Below, one piece after another: positions 7,252 to 15,248 of a DNA stretch of 35,332 bases (position 1 is its first letter; every line of letters starts with the position of its first letter). Both the position numbers and the translations under genes were made by a program. This DNA is from an uncultured Lachnospiraceae bacterium (GTDB lineage Bacteria > Bacillota > Clostridia > Lachnospirales > Lachnospiraceae). The notes beneath the pieces were generated by a model. The model made no database searches, was not told the DNA's origin, and worked only from the letters and a program-made list of their open reading frames with translations. The DNA is taken from positions 1 to 35,332 of the forward strand of contig CAJUPI010000030.1 of the NCBI GenBank assembly GCA_910588125.1, given 5' to 3'.

Positions 7252-8751
7252 TTATAATACTTGATTTTTCAAGGCATCGCAACTGTTTTTGGCTTTCTTT
7301 TCAAGGTTTCTCTCGGTTTCAAAAACATTTGATTTTCCTTCCGCCCCATTCTTGGTAAAACTCTTATATAACCGCTCCATAATCTCATCCGTTCGGGAAA
7401 CATCAATGCTGGAGTAATTCATAACATAGACATTTTTTGTCCGACAGGAACTCCCATAATAATACTCCGACAGCGGAACCAGTTTAATCCCTTGTTCCTT
7501 TGCCTGCCGGCACACTACTGCTTCTTCCAAATCCGAGCGAACCGCCATTAAAAAATGTAATCCCGCCTCCTGGCCCGATATCGAAGCAATCGATCTCATC
7601 TCGCTCTTATTGATTGCTTCCAGCAGCAAATCCCTCTTCTGACGATAATAATTTCTCAATCGGTTGATATGTGTTTCAAATTTCCCCTCCTCAATAAATC
7701 GTGCAAGAGTATACTGTTCAAAATTTGAGACCGTCCCGGAATAAAAGGACATTGTCTCATAAAATCGTATCAGCAATTTTTGCGGAAGAACCATATAGCT
7801 GATACGTACGGTAGAGCAAAGAGTCTTGGTAAACGTGTTCATATAAATAACCCGCTCCGAGACATCAATGCTTTGCAGGGTGGGAATCGGCTGTCCGCTT
7901 AGCCGAAGCTCACTGTCATAGTCATCTTCTATAATATATCGTCCCTCTCCTCTTGATGCCCATCCCAACAATTCATATCGTCTGCTAATTGGCATTACAA
8001 TTCCCGTCGGGTAATGATGGGAAGGCGTGATATGTATAATATCCACTTGTTTTTCTTCCAGCTCTTCAATACAGATTCCTGACCCATCCATATCGATCCA
8101 TTCACAGGCAACCCGATGGCTATTATAAATCTTTGCTATTTTTTGATATCCCGGATTCTCCACGCCATATATTTTTTCCTGGCCTAACAATTGAATTAAA
8201 AGGCCATAGAGATACTCTGTTCCAGCACCAATCAGGATCTGTTCCGGCCGGACATTCATCCCCCGAAATTCTTTCAAATGTCTTGCAATACTCTCCCTCA
8301 GCAAAAAGATTCCCCCACAGGGAGGATTTGTCATCAGCTGAGCCTGACTGTCGCTCAATACCTCGCGGATTACTTTAGACCAGATAGTAAAAGGAAAAAG
8401 CTCAGAAGGCGTCTGGTTGCTGGAAAAATCTGCAAAATATACAGAAGACGCTCCGGCCAATGGAACCATTTCTTTTTTTAACGGTTCCCTCTGTTCTTTT
8501 CGGGTATCTTTAAAATCAGACACATAAAATCCCCGTTTGGGAACAGAATAGATAAATCCTTCTGCCAAAAGCTGTGCATAAGCGTTCTCAACCGTAATCA
8601 CACTGACTCCTAAATTTTTTGCGAAAGGACGTTTAGAAGGCAGCTTTTCTCCTGCTTTAATGACTCCCTGCACAATGTCGTTTTTAATACTTTTATACAA
8701 ATACTCGTAAAGGGAATCCGAGCCAGTATCTGTCAGGTTATAAGTAAGCAT
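7252..8751 (-). CDS. MocR-type regulator (GntR winged helix fused to class I aminotransferase)
   Basis: 499 residues. Residues about 10-80 form a GntR winged helix (DIVQGVIKAGEKLPSKRPFA, then GVSVITVENAYAQLLAEGF). The rest is a fold-type I aminotransferase domain, with IIEDDYDSE near 274-280 and the PLP lysine predicted as Lys309 in MNTFTKTL. Such proteins bind PLP and sense vitamin B6, amino acids or related amines rather than catalysing transamination. A roughly 30-residue Lys/Glu-rich tail follows the domain. Its promoter (8823-8851) diverges from the pyrC promoter, and two direct repeats flank its -10. It precedes the hybrid kinase in one operon. The effector cannot be read from the sequence. 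Confidence 0.92.
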   Translation of the reverse strand: MLTYNLTDTGSDSLYEYLYKSIKNDIVQGVIKAGEKLPSKRPFAKNLGVSVITVENAYAQLLAEGFIYSVPKRGFYVSDFKDTRKEQREPLKKEMVPLAGASSVYFADFSSNQTPSELFPFTIWSKVIREVLSDSQAQLMTNPPCGGIFLLRESIARHLKEFRGMNVRPEQILIGAGTEYLYGLLIQLLGQEKIYGVENPGYQKIAKIYNSHRVACEWIDMDGSGICIEELEEKQVDIIHITPSHHYPTGIVMPISRRYELLGWASRGEGRYIIEDDYDSELRLSGQPIPTLQSIDVSERVIYMNTFTKTLCSTVRISYMVLPQKLLIRFYETMSFYSGTVSNFEQYTLARFIEEGKFETHINRLRNYYRQKRDLLLEAINKSEMRSIASISGQEAGLHFLMAVRSDLEEAVVCRQAKEQGIKLVPLSEYYYGSSCRTKNVYVMNYSSIDVSRTDEIMERLYKSFTKNGAEGKSNVFETERNLEKKAKNSCDALKNQVL

Positions 8752-8822
8752 ATGATAAGTCTCCTTCCAACTGACCTTGTCAAATCCGTCTTAACAAACA
8801 ATTTTAAAACAGTCACTTTCGT

Positions 8823-8851
8823 ATTATACCCTTAAAACAGAGATAAGTAAA
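8823..8851 (-). promoter_or_regulatory. Promoter of the MocR-kinase operon with direct repeats
   Basis: On the minus strand TTTACT (8846-8851) and TATAAT (8823-8828) are separated by 17 bases. TTAAAACAG occurs as a direct repeat on the + strand at 8804-8812 and 8832-8840, on either side of the -10. MocR proteins commonly bind direct repeats, so autoregulation is plausible. The repeat is short and could be chance. Confidence 0.6.
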
Positions 8852-8893
8852 GCCGTCCATATGGCACTTTTGCCTAATCCAACTAATGATTCC

Positions 8894-8922
8894 TTTACAA
8901 AAAATCAAAGCTATGATAAAAT
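8894..8922 (+). promoter_or_regulatory. Promoter of pyrC
   Basis: TTTACA (8894-8899), a 17-base spacer and TAAAAT (8917-8922), with TG one base upstream of the -10 (extended -10). Transcription would start near 8929, giving a leader of about 36 bases. That argues against the GTG at 8929 as the pyrC start codon. No attenuator or pyrimidine-sensing structure fits in so short a leader. Confidence 0.65.
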
Positions 8923-8964
8923 CCCGTTGTGAAAAGTAAGAATACTTTCAAAATGGAGAAAAAA

Positions 8965-10308
8965 ATGATTATCATTCAAAACGGTCGTGTCATTGACCCC
9001 AGATCTCAGATCGACGCTATTATGGATCTGGTCATTGAACAGGACAAAATTATTGCCTTGGGCTTTGGCATCAGTCAGAAATTCCTTTCACAACCAGCAG
9101 ATGGCTCTTCCGATATCATACTTCTGGATGCCAGCGGCTTGGTCGTCGCCCCCGGCCTGATCGATGTCCACGTCCATTTTCGTGATCCGGGCCTGACTTA
9201 CAAGGAGGACATCCATACCGGCGCCAGAGCCGCCGCCAAAGGCGGCTTTACTACAGTCATCTGTATGGCCAATACCAAACCGCCGGTAGACAATGTGGAC
9301 ACATTGGAATATATATTAATGGAAGGCCAAAAAACCGGCATCCATGTTCTCCCTGCCGCTGCTATCACAATCGGCATGAAGGGAGAGGAGCTGACCGATA
9401 TGCAACTGCTAAAACAGCATGGCGCCGTCGGCTTTACTGACGACGGGCTTCCCCTTCGCGACTCTGTTCTGGTAAAACGTGCGATGGAAGAGGCTGCCCG
9501 TTTGAATGTCCCCTTAAGCTTTCATGAAGAAGATCCCTCTTTTATCGAAAACAACGGAATTAATCAGGGAGAGGTGTCACTTCAGCTTGGAATCGGCGGT
9601 TCCCCTTCTCTGGCCGAGGATATCATGGTCGCCCGGGATTGTATGCTGGCTCTGCACACCAAAGCCGCCATCGATATTCAGCATATCAGCTCCGGTAACT
9701 CTGTGCGAATGGTGGAGCTGGCAAAAGAACTGGGCGCCAACATTATGGCCGAAGTAACCCCGCACCATTTTTCCCTGGACGAAAATGCGGTTTTAAAGCA
9801 CGGCACTCTGGCAAAAATGAATCCGCCCTTGCGTACAGAGATGGATCGGGAGGCAATCCTGCTGGGACTCCAAAAAGGTGTGATCGATATTATTGCCACG
9901 GATCATGCCCCACATAGTATGGCAGAAAAATCCCGGCCGCTGACGGAAGCCCCCAGTGGCATTATCGGTCTGGAGACTGCTCTGGCACTGGCCATCACTA
10001 ATCTGGTGCATCCCGGCTACCTGTCCTTAATGCAGATAATTGAAAAAATGAGCCTCAATCCGGCCCGGTTGTATCATCTGGATAAAGGTTTCCTGGCAAC
10101 GGGCGCCAACGCCGATCTGGTGCTTTTTGATCCCGGAGAGTTATGGACAGTGACAGAATTTGTATCCAAGGCTACCAATTCTCCCTTTATGGGGGAGCGT
10201 TTGTTTGGAAAAGTAAAATGTACAATCTGTGGCGGGAATATCGTATATCAGGATATCTCCGCGATACGCAAGACAATCCCCTGCCGGGAAGAATTCCAAA
10301 AGGGATGA
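8965..10308 (+). CDS. pyrC: Dihydroorotase
   Basis: 447 residues; third step of pyrimidine synthesis, reversible cyclisation of carbamoyl-aspartate to dihydroorotate, in the cytoplasm. Amidohydrolase motifs are intact: the metal site DVHVHFRDPG (His69 and His71), substrate-binding NTKPP, GFTDDGLP, HISS, and the late DHAPH motif. Length and motifs fit the class I (PyrC/AllB-like) group; hydantoinase and allantoinase are close relatives, but the NTKPP/DDG combination favours dihydroorotase. The ATG at 8965 has GGAG seven bases upstream; an in-frame GTG at 8929 lies at the predicted transcription start and is rejected. It is monocistronic here, away from other pyr genes, and ends before a terminator. 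Confidence 0.93.
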   Translation: MIIIQNGRVIDPRSQIDAIMDLVIEQDKIIALGFGISQKFLSQPADGSSDIILLDASGLVVAPGLIDVHVHFRDPGLTYKEDIHTGARAAAKGGFTTVICMANTKPPVDNVDTLEYILMEGQKTGIHVLPAAAITIGMKGEELTDMQLLKQHGAVGFTDDGLPLRDSVLVKRAMEEAARLNVPLSFHEEDPSFIENNGINQGEVSLQLGIGGSPSLAEDIMVARDCMLALHTKAAIDIQHISSGNSVRMVELAKELGANIMAEVTPHHFSLDENAVLKHGTLAKMNPPLRTEMDREAILLGLQKGVIDIIATDHAPHSMAEKSRPLTEAPSGIIGLETALALAITNLVHPGYLSLMQIIEKMSLNPARLYHLDKGFLATGANADLVLFDPGELWTVTEFVSKATNSPFMGERLFGKVKCTICGGNIVYQDISAIRKTIPCREEFQKG

Positions 10309-10338
10309 TTTTTGGCTGCAATCACAAGGCCTATTTTA

Positions 10339-10380
10339 AAAACCCCTTAGCCAGCACGCATCTGCCGGTTGAGGGGTTTT
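10339..10380 (+). terminator. Intrinsic terminator after pyrC
   Basis: Inverted repeat AAAACCCCT (10339-10347) and AGGGGTTTT (10372-10380) with a 24-base loop, just downstream of the pyrC stop and before the convergent end of glgB. Its A and T flanks could let it work in both directions. Confidence 0.75.
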
Positions 10381-10407
10381 ATTCTCATTTGCTATTTTGG
10401 TTCTTAT

Positions 10408-12903
10408 CTAATCTTCTTTTTTTGCCGTGGCTCTTTTTCTTGTTGTGCTCTTTGCTACACTCTTCTTTGTCGCAGTGCTCTCTGCCTTTGTTCCCGGCTT
10501 CTTCTTTGCAACCGTTTCTTCTCCTGCTTTTTTCGTTGCCGTCACTTTTTTTACCGCCGGAATCTTTTTTTCAGCTGAATCTGCTATATTGCTCGTCTCT
10601 GTTCCCGCTACTTTACCCTTCTTTTCCTCTCCGGCTTTTTTCGCAGCTTCCGCTTTTTTCGGCGCCTTCATCGGTGTGCAGGAGAACACTAATGTGCACA
10701 TTGGCGGCAAATCAATCACCAGGGAATTCTCTCTGTCATCCCATTCCTCCTGTTTGCTGGTCTTGGCCCGGGGATTCCCTTTCCCACTACCACCAAAATC
10801 TTTTGCATCACTGTTTAAAATCTCTTTATATTTCCCATAGAAGGGTACTCCTACCTGGAACTTCTCATGCTCTACCGGAGCAAAGTTACAGACGAAAAGC
10901 AGTGTCTCCTCCGGCTTGCCGGTCTTGCGCAAAAACGACACAATATTATCCTCGCTCCGCGAACAATTGATCCACTCAAAGCCATCCGGATGGAAATCCT
11001 TTTGGCACATTGCCGGCTGTGTCCGGTACAATTGATTCAATGCTTTTACATAATCCTGTGTTTTCTTGTGTACCGGATACTCCAATACATTCCAGGGCAA
11101 CTCCTCATTTTCATTCCACTCGGAGACCTGGGCAAACTCCTGCCCCATAAACATCAGCTTCTTGCCCGGATGCCCATACATAAAGCCATAAGCCGCCCGC
11201 AGGTTATTCGCCTTCGCCTCATAAGTTTCACCCGGCATCTTACACAGCATAGAATACTTGCCATGCACCACTTCATCGTGTGAAAATACCAACACAAAGT
11301 CTTCACTGTATGCATACAGCATACTGAATGTCAGTTCTCCATAATGATGATTTCTGAAATACGGATCATACGACATATAACCGATGAAATCATTCATCCA
11401 TCCCATATTCCATTTATAATCAAAGCCCAAGCCATTATCCTTGACATTACCGGTAATCTGCGGCCAGGCCGTAGACTCTTCAGCAATCAGCAAGGCACCG
11501 TTCTTCCGTCCCTTAAACACAGAATTCAGATGCTTTAAAAACTCCACTGCCTCCAGGTTCTCATGGCCACCATAAATATTCGCTACCCACTCGCCATCGT
11601 TCTTTCCATAGTCCAGATACAGCATCGAGGCTACCGCGTCCATGCGGATTCCGTCAGCATGGTACTGCTCTGCCCAAAACAGCGCATTGGCAATGAGGAA
11701 ATTCTTCACCTGCGGCCTGCCATAATTATAAATCAGCGTTCCCCAATGGGGATGAGAGCCTTGCCGCGGATCCTGATGTTCATACACACAGCTTCCGTCA
11801 AAACATGCCATACCATAAGCATCTCTGGGGAAATGGGCCGGAACCCAGTCCAGAATCACGCCAATTCCCTGCTCATGCAGATAATTCATAAAATACATAA
11901 AATCATCCGGCGTACCATAACGGCTGGTCGGCGCATAATATCCCGTCACCTGGTATCCCCAAGAAGCATCCAACGGATGTTCCATCACCGGCATCAGTTC
12001 CACATGGGTATATCCCATCTCCTTCACATATTCCGCCAGCCGCGGCGCAATCTCCCGATAATTATAGAACTCGGAGCCAACAATCTCTTTTCCTTCTTCA
12101 TCCACCGAGATAGGCTTGCGAATCCAGGAACCCAGATGAATCTCATAAATGGCCATCGGCTTTATCTTGGAATCGTTCTTTTTCCGCTCTTCCATCCACT
12201 GATTGTCAGTCCACTTAAATGTATCAATATTCCATACCACCGACGCATTATTCGGACGGAGTTCCGCATAGTTCCCATAAGGATCGGCCTTTAGCATCGG
12301 CTCCCCCTTGCGGTTTTTAATCTCATATTTATAAATAGTCCCTACATCCAGTCCCGGAATGAACAGCTCAAACACACCAGAGCCCCCCAGCCGCTTCATC
12401 TGGTGGCGCCGTCCATCCCATCGGTTGAACTCTCCTACTACACTTACCCGCATAGCGCACGGTGCCCATACAGAAAACAATATACCCTTCACGCCCTTAA
12501 TCTCTATCGGATGCGCCCCCATCTTCTTATAGACATCGTAGTAAATACCTGCCTCAAACTTCTTCAGATCTGCTTCACTATACTGGGTTCCAAATGCATA
12601 TGGATCCGAAAGCTCCTCCTGAGTGCCATTGTCATAAGTCACCAGCAACGTATAGTCAGTGATGCTTTTTCTGGGCACCAGCACGGCAAAAAATCCGTCC
12701 TCATCCTGCATCTCCATGGGATATGTCTTCCCGGTCCCTGTCAGCTTCACCGTCATCTCTGCTGCAGTCGGGATAAATGCCTGAATCAGCAGTCCTGCCT
12801 CTGTCACATGCGGCCCCAGCAGATTCTGCGGCTCTGCCGCCTCCGAATATACCAGCTCCTCAATCGCCGCCCAATCCATCAAATCATATAATACCTTGTC
12901 CAT
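10408..12903 (-). CDS. glgB: 1,4-alpha-glucan branching enzyme with a Lys/Ala-rich tail
   Basis: 831 residues; makes alpha-1,6 branches in glycogen by moving alpha-1,4 chains. Order: an N-terminal beta module to about 105, a CBM48 module (about 130-225, WAPCAMRVSVVGEFNRWDG), then the GH13 barrel with nucleophile Asp422 (GIRMDAVASMLY), acid/base Glu475 (LLIAEEST) and Asp543 (FSHDEVVHGK). These three are offset by exactly 17 from the E. coli residues Asp405, Glu458 and Asp526. The enzyme body ends at about residue 744 (PPMCTLVFSCTP). The last 87 residues are a low-complexity tail dominated by Lys, Ala, Thr and Glu, which is unusual for GlgB. AAAGGGGG precedes the ATG, and the gene has its own promoter. 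Confidence 0.95.
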   Translation of the reverse strand: MDKVLYDLMDWAAIEELVYSEAAEPQNLLGPHVTEAGLLIQAFIPTAAEMTVKLTGTGKTYPMEMQDEDGFFAVLVPRKSITDYTLLVTYDNGTQEELSDPYAFGTQYSEADLKKFEAGIYYDVYKKMGAHPIEIKGVKGILFSVWAPCAMRVSVVGEFNRWDGRRHQMKRLGGSGVFELFIPGLDVGTIYKYEIKNRKGEPMLKADPYGNYAELRPNNASVVWNIDTFKWTDNQWMEERKKNDSKIKPMAIYEIHLGSWIRKPISVDEEGKEIVGSEFYNYREIAPRLAEYVKEMGYTHVELMPVMEHPLDASWGYQVTGYYAPTSRYGTPDDFMYFMNYLHEQGIGVILDWVPAHFPRDAYGMACFDGSCVYEHQDPRQGSHPHWGTLIYNYGRPQVKNFLIANALFWAEQYHADGIRMDAVASMLYLDYGKNDGEWVANIYGGHENLEAVEFLKHLNSVFKGRKNGALLIAEESTAWPQITGNVKDNGLGFDYKWNMGWMNDFIGYMSYDPYFRNHHYGELTFSMLYAYSEDFVLVFSHDEVVHGKYSMLCKMPGETYEAKANNLRAAYGFMYGHPGKKLMFMGQEFAQVSEWNENEELPWNVLEYPVHKKTQDYVKALNQLYRTQPAMCQKDFHPDGFEWINCSRSEDNIVSFLRKTGKPEETLLFVCNFAPVEHEKFQVGVPFYGKYKEILNSDAKDFGGSGKGNPRAKTSKQEEWDDRENSLVIDLPPMCTLVFSCTPMKAPKKAEAAKKAGEEKKGKVAGTETSNIADSAEKKIPAVKKVTATKKAGEETVAKKKPGTKAESTATKKSVAKSTTRKRATAKKED

Positions 12904-12996
12904 AAGGAACCCCCTTTACTGCCGGATGAAAAGTCCAGAATCTCAAAGAATAAATTCCAGAAAATTTCATACAACGCACTCTTATTTCTGATTTTT

Positions 12997-13025
12997 ATTA
13001 TAACGGATTTTTAACGACATGGCAA
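12997..13025 (-). promoter_or_regulatory. Promoter of glgB
   Basis: On the minus strand TTGCCA (13020-13025), a 17-base spacer and a perfect TATAAT (12997-13002). The start site would lie near 12990, about 90 bases before the glgB ATG. glgB can therefore be transcribed apart from the upstream ppk1 operon. Confidence 0.7.
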
Positions 13026-13050
13026 TGTCTATTAACCAAAATCTGATATT

Positions 13051-15192
13051 TCATCCCTCTGCAGGCACAAATCTCCGCGTATCCTGCACGCTGGGACTCA
13101 GCTCCTGCCTCCTTGCCTCGGCAGCTGCCACTGCCTCCTCGCAAAACTGCTGCTGAGCCATTACCAGCTCCTTCCCCCGCTTGTCAATCTTCTCATAGCT
13201 TCCGTCCGGCTGCAAAATATGGGCCTTCACATTATCTTCCAACTGCACATGCAAAATATGAATCACCTGCTCCTTGAGTTCCTCATCCTCCACCGGAAAC
13301 ATAATTTCCACCCGTTTGTCCAGATTCCGCGGCATCCAGTCTGCGCTTCCCATATAGACCTCCGGGCTGCCATTATTTTCAAAGTAGAAAATCCGGGCAT
13401 GTTCCAGGAAATTCCCCACAATAGAATGAACACTGATATTTTCACTAAGCCCTGGCACTCCTGCCTTCAAACAACAAATCCCCCGAATCACCAGCTCCAC
13501 CTTCACACCGGCGCAGGATGCCTCATAGAGGCTGGCGATGATCTCCTTATCACACAAAGAATTCATTTTTGCCATAATATGAGCAGAACTCCCGGCCCGT
13601 GCATGTTCGGTTTCCCGGCGAATCATTTTGATGAATTTCCCTCTCAGCCATAGCGGTGCCAGAGACAGCTTATTCCATGTCGGCGGTTCCGAATATCCGG
13701 AAAGCATATTAAATACAGCCGTGGCGTCCTGGCCGATTCGGGGACTGCATGTCATCAACCCGCAGTCTGTATAGAGCCTGGCAGTCGAATCATTATAATT
13801 TCCGGTCCCCAAATGAACATACCGGCGGATGCCATCCTCCTCCCGGCGCACCACCAACGTGATCTTACAATGTGTCTTCAACCCAACCAGGCCGTAGATC
13901 ACATGACACCCTGCCTTTTCCAATTTCTTGGCCCAGTTAATATTATTTTCCTCATCAAAACGTGCTTTCAGTTCCACCAGCACCGACACCTGCTTACCGT
14001 TGTCCGCCGCTTCCGCCAACGCCGCTACAATGGGAGAATGCCCGCTGACCCGATATAAAGTCTGCTTGATAGCCAGCACCTCCGGATCCCTGGCCGCCTG
14101 ACGCACAAAATTCACCACCGGATCAAAGGTCTGATAAGGATGATGCAGCAAAATATCTCCCTTACGGATATTGGTAAAAATATCGTCCTCGTTCATAAGG
14201 GCAGGAACCGGCTGTGGCACAAAAGGTTTTGCCTTTAAATGATCAAAGCCGTCCATACCATACATTTTCATCAAAAATGTCAGATCCAAAGGCCCGCCAA
14301 TTTCAAAAATATCGTCACTGCCTACCGAAAGCCCTTTCCTCAGAATTTTCAGAAGGCGTTTATCTACCTTCTCCTCGATCTCCAGACGAATCACTTCACC
14401 CCACTGGCGTTTCTTCAGCTGCTTCTGGATCTCCTCCAAAAGATCTACTGCTTCTTCTTCATCCAGGGTAAAATCTGCATTTCTCATAATCCGGAACGGA
14501 TGGGCCGATACAATATTATAGTTTAAAAACAGCTCATGGATATTACGCTCAATCACTTCCTCCAGCAGGATTATCCTCCGCGGTCCGTCCTGGCTCCATG
14601 GCAGCTCTACAATCCGCGGCAACACCGAAGGCACCTGCACCATGGCAAATTCCAGAGTCTCGTCTCCTGATTTCTTCTGCACCAACGCTGCAATATTCAG
14701 AGATTTATTGCGGATCAGCGGAAACGGACGGGAGGAATCCACTGCCATCGGCGTCAAAACCGGATAGACATTTTCCCGGAAATATTCGTCTGCAAACCTC
14801 TGTTCCTCCTCTGTCAACTCTTCATGCTCCCATAAAATCTGCAGTCCCTGCTGCTTGAGAGCCGGAAGCAGAGACCGTCCATAGGTAGAATATTGCAACT
14901 CCACCAAACGATGGGTCTTTTCTGAGATCAGCGCCAGCTGCTCTTCTGCCCGCAGTCCGGCAATATCGGTCTTCTTATATTTTGCATGGACCTGATCCTT
15001 AAGAGATGCCACCCGTACCATGCAGAACTCATCCAGGTTCGATGCCGTAATACTCAAAAATTTCAGACGCTCAAACAACGGAATCGCTTTGTCCCTGGCT
15101 TCATGCAGAATCCGGTAATTAAATTCCAGCCAGCTCAATTCCCTGTTTACAAAATTCTTCGGATCCATATAAATATTTTCTATCTCTGCCAT
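13051..15192 (-). CDS. ppk1: Polyphosphate kinase 1
   Basis: 713 residues; reversibly builds polyphosphate from ATP through a phospho-histidine intermediate. The N-terminal domain begins NRELSWLEFNYRIL. The active-site signature runs from His441 (GLKTHCKITLVV, the predicted phosphorylated His) to His460 (RYVHLGTGNYN), and the second catalytic His is His598 in FLEHARIFYF. DILLHHPYQTF and IKQTLYRVSG are also typical. The length is normal. It is last in the run plsC, pheA, ppx, ppk1, 56 bases after ppx/gppA; kinase and phosphatase for the same polymer are commonly paired. Confidence 0.96.
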   Translation of the reverse strand: MAEIENIYMDPKNFVNRELSWLEFNYRILHEARDKAIPLFERLKFLSITASNLDEFCMVRVASLKDQVHAKYKKTDIAGLRAEEQLALISEKTHRLVELQYSTYGRSLLPALKQQGLQILWEHEELTEEEQRFADEYFRENVYPVLTPMAVDSSRPFPLIRNKSLNIAALVQKKSGDETLEFAMVQVPSVLPRIVELPWSQDGPRRIILLEEVIERNIHELFLNYNIVSAHPFRIMRNADFTLDEEEAVDLLEEIQKQLKKRQWGEVIRLEIEEKVDKRLLKILRKGLSVGSDDIFEIGGPLDLTFLMKMYGMDGFDHLKAKPFVPQPVPALMNEDDIFTNIRKGDILLHHPYQTFDPVVNFVRQAARDPEVLAIKQTLYRVSGHSPIVAALAEAADNGKQVSVLVELKARFDEENNINWAKKLEKAGCHVIYGLVGLKTHCKITLVVRREEDGIRRYVHLGTGNYNDSTARLYTDCGLMTCSPRIGQDATAVFNMLSGYSEPPTWNKLSLAPLWLRGKFIKMIRRETEHARAGSSAHIMAKMNSLCDKEIIASLYEASCAGVKVELVIRGICCLKAGVPGLSENISVHSIVGNFLEHARIFYFENNGSPEVYMGSADWMPRNLDKRVEIMFPVEDEELKEQVIHILHVQLEDNVKAHILQPDGSYEKIDKRGKELVMAQQQFCEEAVAAAEARRQELSPSVQDTRRFVPAEG

Positions 15193-15248
15193 AATCTGTC
15201 CTAAAGCCCTCCTGGCTTTCCTCCCTTATATCCACTTTTCTGCCCTTA

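Noticed and set aside
8929..8964. GTG at 8929 as pyrC start
   Set aside because: It coincides with the predicted transcription start and has no ribosome site; the ATG at 8965 has GGAG at good distance and begins the conserved MIIIQNGRVIDP.
10143..10970. 275-codon + strand ORF
   Set aside because: It runs out of frame through the end of pyrC, across the terminator and antisense to glgB; it is Ser/Leu/Pro-rich as expected from the reverse of a Lys-rich tail. A shadow.
11563..12294. 243-codon + strand ORF inside glgB
   Set aside because: Antisense to the conserved GH13 barrel; His/Ile-rich composition typical of a reverse-frame shadow.
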